Shown here piece after piece: positions 12,405-13,825 of a stretch of 13,825 nt of DNA. The notes under the pieces are model-generated. The model ran no database searches, was not told where the DNA came from, and worked only from the letters and a program-made list of their open reading frames with translations. A program made the translations under genes and the position numbers. Origin of the DNA: DATKGP01 sp035510775 (GTDB lineage: Bacteria > Patescibacteriota > UBA1384 > 2-12-FULL-50-11); NCBI GenBank assembly GCA_035510775.1, contig DATKGP010000026.1, positions 1 to 13,825 on the forward strand. The letters are read 5' to 3'. The number at the start of each line of letters is the position of its first letter. Position 1 is the stretch's first letter.

Positions 12405-12422
12405 GCCCCCTAGTCGAGGGGC
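12405..12422 (+). promoter_or_regulatory. Small stem just before the Shine-Dalgarno of the next gene
   Basis: GCCCC (12405-12409) pairs with GGGGC (12418-12422), followed by AAAGGA (12429-12434) and the ATG at 12440. The same GCCCC/GGGGC stem sits just before the Shine-Dalgarno at 10295-10308. I see no convincing promoter in 12262-12404. Confidence 0.45.
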
Positions 12423-12439
12423 TAAAAGAAAGGATGTAA

Positions 12440-13039
12440 ATGATTAAATTAACATCTTGGATCGTTTCAGCGCTGGCTGTTTCTGCCGTCACCTTTGGTG
12501 GTGTGGGAATTGCCTCGGCTGATACTAACAATAACAGTAACTCGAATTCCAATTCGAATTCGAACGCTGTAGTTGTTAACACGGGTAGTGGCAGTGCTAG
12601 CGGCTCTGCCGCGTCGGCTTCGAATGCAAATTCGAGCGCCGGAAATGGCTCTCACACTACTTGTTTTGTCAAATGGTGCGCTTGCTTGCATTCGTGCGGC
12701 GGCAACACCAATTCGACAAACAGCAACAGTAACAGCAATGCCAACAGCAACGCCAATACTGTGGTTGTGAACACCGGCAGTGGCAACGCTAATGGCTCTT
12801 CGAGCTCAAGCTCGAACGCCAACAGCAATGCCAACTCTGGTAACGGCAACGCTAATGCCAACGCCAACGCTAACGCTAACGTTGTCAAGGTTGCGAGTTC
12901 GGTCAAAACGACTAGCACTCCGACCAGCCTGCCGAAAGCGGGTGCGGAACTCTATCTGCTCCCGGGTGCTCTGGCGACCTTCGCGGGTTCTGCCAAGCGC
13001 TACCTACGGCTTAAAAAAGAAGCCAAACTGTTGGCGTAA
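12440..13039 (+). CDS. N/S-repeat surface protein with LPKAG sorting-like tail
   Basis: 199 residues. A signal peptide ends near GVGIASA (residues 21-27). The mature part has two similar N/S-rich modules centred on VVVNTGSG (44-51 and 108-115), each followed by a Ser/Ala/Asn stretch. Between them is a Cys-rich turn with Cys75, 80, 82 and 86 (CFVKWCACLHSC). A third low-complexity run alternates Asn and Ala (about 137-147). The C-terminus is LPKAG (164-168), a hydrophobic segment (about 171-184) and a basic tail (KRYLRLKKEAK). This is the layout of a sortase substrate, with Ala where LPxTG has Thr. I therefore expect attachment to the cell wall or membrane. No sortase is in the window. AAAGGA lies five bases before the ATG, and a perfect terminator follows. 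Confidence 0.88.
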   Translation: MIKLTSWIVSALAVSAVTFGGVGIASADTNNNSNSNSNSNSNAVVVNTGSGSASGSAASASNANSSAGNGSHTTCFVKWCACLHSCGGNTNSTNSNSNSNANSNANTVVVNTGSGNANGSSSSSSNANSNANSGNGNANANANANANVVKVASSVKTTSTPTSLPKAGAELYLLPGALATFAGSAKRYLRLKKEAKLLA

Positions 13040-13054
13040 CTTACGCCTTCAGAC

Positions 13055-13084
13055 AAAAAAGGACTCATAATTGAGTCCTTTTTT
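13055..13084. terminator. Perfect bidirectional intrinsic terminator
   Basis: AAAAAAGGACTC (13055-13066) and GAGTCCTTTTTT (13073-13084) are perfect inverted copies around ATAATT. It ends the surface-protein gene, whose stop lies 16 bases upstream. Confidence 0.93.
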
Positions 13085-13194
13085 GTTAGACGAAATCCTT
13101 CGCTCGCGGCTGCAAAATGCTTTAATATTCTGGCATTTTTCGCCGCTTCCGTTCGGAAGCTCCAAGTATTCGCTTCCTCAGGAGTCTTTTTTGG

Positions 13195-13200
13195 TATCAT
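13195..13200 (+). promoter_or_regulatory. -10 box of the NYN gene, leaderless layout
   Basis: TATCAT ends 6 bases before the ATG at 13207, the same spacing as at 3718/3725 and 4262/4269. No good -35 box is visible at 15-18 bases. An inverted repeat, GCTTCCG (13145-13151) with CGGAAGC (13154-13160), lies upstream. Confidence 0.4.
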
Positions 13201-13206
13201 AAGCAT

Positions 13207-13825
13207 ATGAAGAAAGCGCTGTTTATCGATGGTTCAAATTTATTTGGAGGACTCTATGAATTAATCGGAGCTAAAAAAACGATAGTTTTTTCAGAGTTTA
13301 TAGAGCTTATTAGACCTAACCTACCCGTCGATGACGTATTTTTCTATGGTACGTATATGCGTTCTGACGATACGAAATCGGAAAAAGAACGATTAAAAGC
13401 CAACAATCAAAAAGCATTATTCGACAGTGTCAAACAGTGCGAAGGAATCAATTTATATTGGGGTCATCTTTCACGAACAAGTGGAAAAGAAAAGGGTGTC
13501 GATGTCCATATGGCGATTGATATCGCTTTATCAGCGGCTCTAAAAAAGTATAACGAAATAACTATTATGACCGGCGATGCCGATCTCCAGTATGCCGTCG
13601 AAATCGCAAAACAGTACGGTGTCGGTGTGAATTTGGCAGCGTTGAGCACGAGATTTCCTCTGGGTATCGCGTTAAGAGTGAATAACTGTGCTGTATTTGA
13701 CGTCGGTGAATTTTTTAAAAAAAACGTTCTTGAGAAATACCACATTAAACGCAAAAACATCCAGGTCTTTGACATTTCAGAACTGGTTCGTGATCTAGAA
13801 AACAAAGGCCCTCTCTTCCCCTCCC
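13207..13825 (+). CDS. NYN-domain (LabA/DUF88-like) protein, truncated by the window edge
   Basis: The frame is open for 206 codons and leaves the window. NYN domains are PIN-like, metal-dependent ribonucleases. Signs are FIDGSN (6-11, catalytic Asp8 and conserved Asn11), FFYGTYM (about 45-51), KEKGVDVHMAIDI (with Asp99) and MTGDADLQYAVEIAKQYG (121-138, Asp124 and Asp126), followed by a strand with VGVNLAALS. These acidic residues form the expected metal site. The later part (from about 165) starts a C-terminal extension, EKYHIKRKNIQVFDISELV, of unknown end. Codon use is AT-rich (many AAA, GAA, TTA), unlike the GC-rich genes to the left, hinting at a different origin. No Shine-Dalgarno is present, so translation is probably leaderless. 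The target RNA is unknown. Confidence 0.88.
   Translation, partial: MKKALFIDGSNLFGGLYELIGAKKTIVFSEFIELIRPNLPVDDVFFYGTYMRSDDTKSEKERLKANNQKALFDSVKQCEGINLYWGHLSRTSGKEKGVDVHMAIDIALSAALKKYNEITIMTGDADLQYAVEIAKQYGVGVNLAALSTRFPLGIALRVNNCAVFDVGEFFKKNVLEKYHIKRKNIQVFDISELVRDLENKGPLFPS

Noticed and set aside
12530..12890. CRISPR-like repetition
   Set aside because: The repeats are short codon-level repeats of Asn, Ser and Ala inside a real gene, without unique spacers of fixed size.
12652..12918. Leu/Ala-rich minus-strand frame opposite the N/S repeats
   Set aside because: It is the mirror of the repetitive codons of the surface protein. The same holds for minus-strand frames at 12006-12245 and 12343-12582.

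Overview
The window looks like a chromosomal piece from a small-genome, uncultivated bacterium, most plausibly of the Candidate Phyla Radiation (Patescibacteria). This is inference: the housekeeping genes are compact and tightly packed, topoisomerase I carries four zinc ribbons, several promoters sit where the mRNA would be leaderless, and there are Asn/Ser-rich surface proteins with a sortase-like tail. No rRNA is present to settle the lineage.

Left part (1-6561), core genes on the + strand. A structured or coding remnant ends at an intrinsic terminator. Then come dprA (DNA uptake and recombination), topA (topoisomerase I), a small acidic gene broken by a one-base frameshift, a probable small RNA, recR (recombinational repair), an acidic zinc-ribbon protein and cysS (cysteinyl-tRNA synthetase). 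dprA-topA and recR-zinc ribbon-cysS look like two operons.

Middle part (6562-10320), an RNA-rich accessory stretch. Strong promoters and many long, well-formed hairpins surround small membrane proteins, a PlsC-type acyltransferase and a remarkable 138-nt RNA gene with the ends and helix 2 of tmRNA but almost no interior. Several hairpin arms occur as direct-inverted-direct triplets, so they could form mutually exclusive folds. Genes here have strong GAGGAGG Shine-Dalgarno sites, unlike the leaderless core genes.

Right part (10321-13825), exported proteins. A strong extended -10 promoter and a structured leader of about 195 nt precede two translationally coupled secreted proteins. A third secreted protein follows, which shares an N/S-rich module with a VVNTGSG core with the second one and ends in an LPKAG cell-wall-sorting-like tail. 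A perfect terminator closes the block. A NYN-domain (PIN-like) nuclease gene with AT-rich codon use then runs off the right edge.

The best candidates for something undescribed are the tag-less mini-tmRNA with its duplicated 3' end, the roughly 300-nt structured RNA after cysS, the 8276-8442 switch-like RNA, and the N/S-rich surface protein pair.
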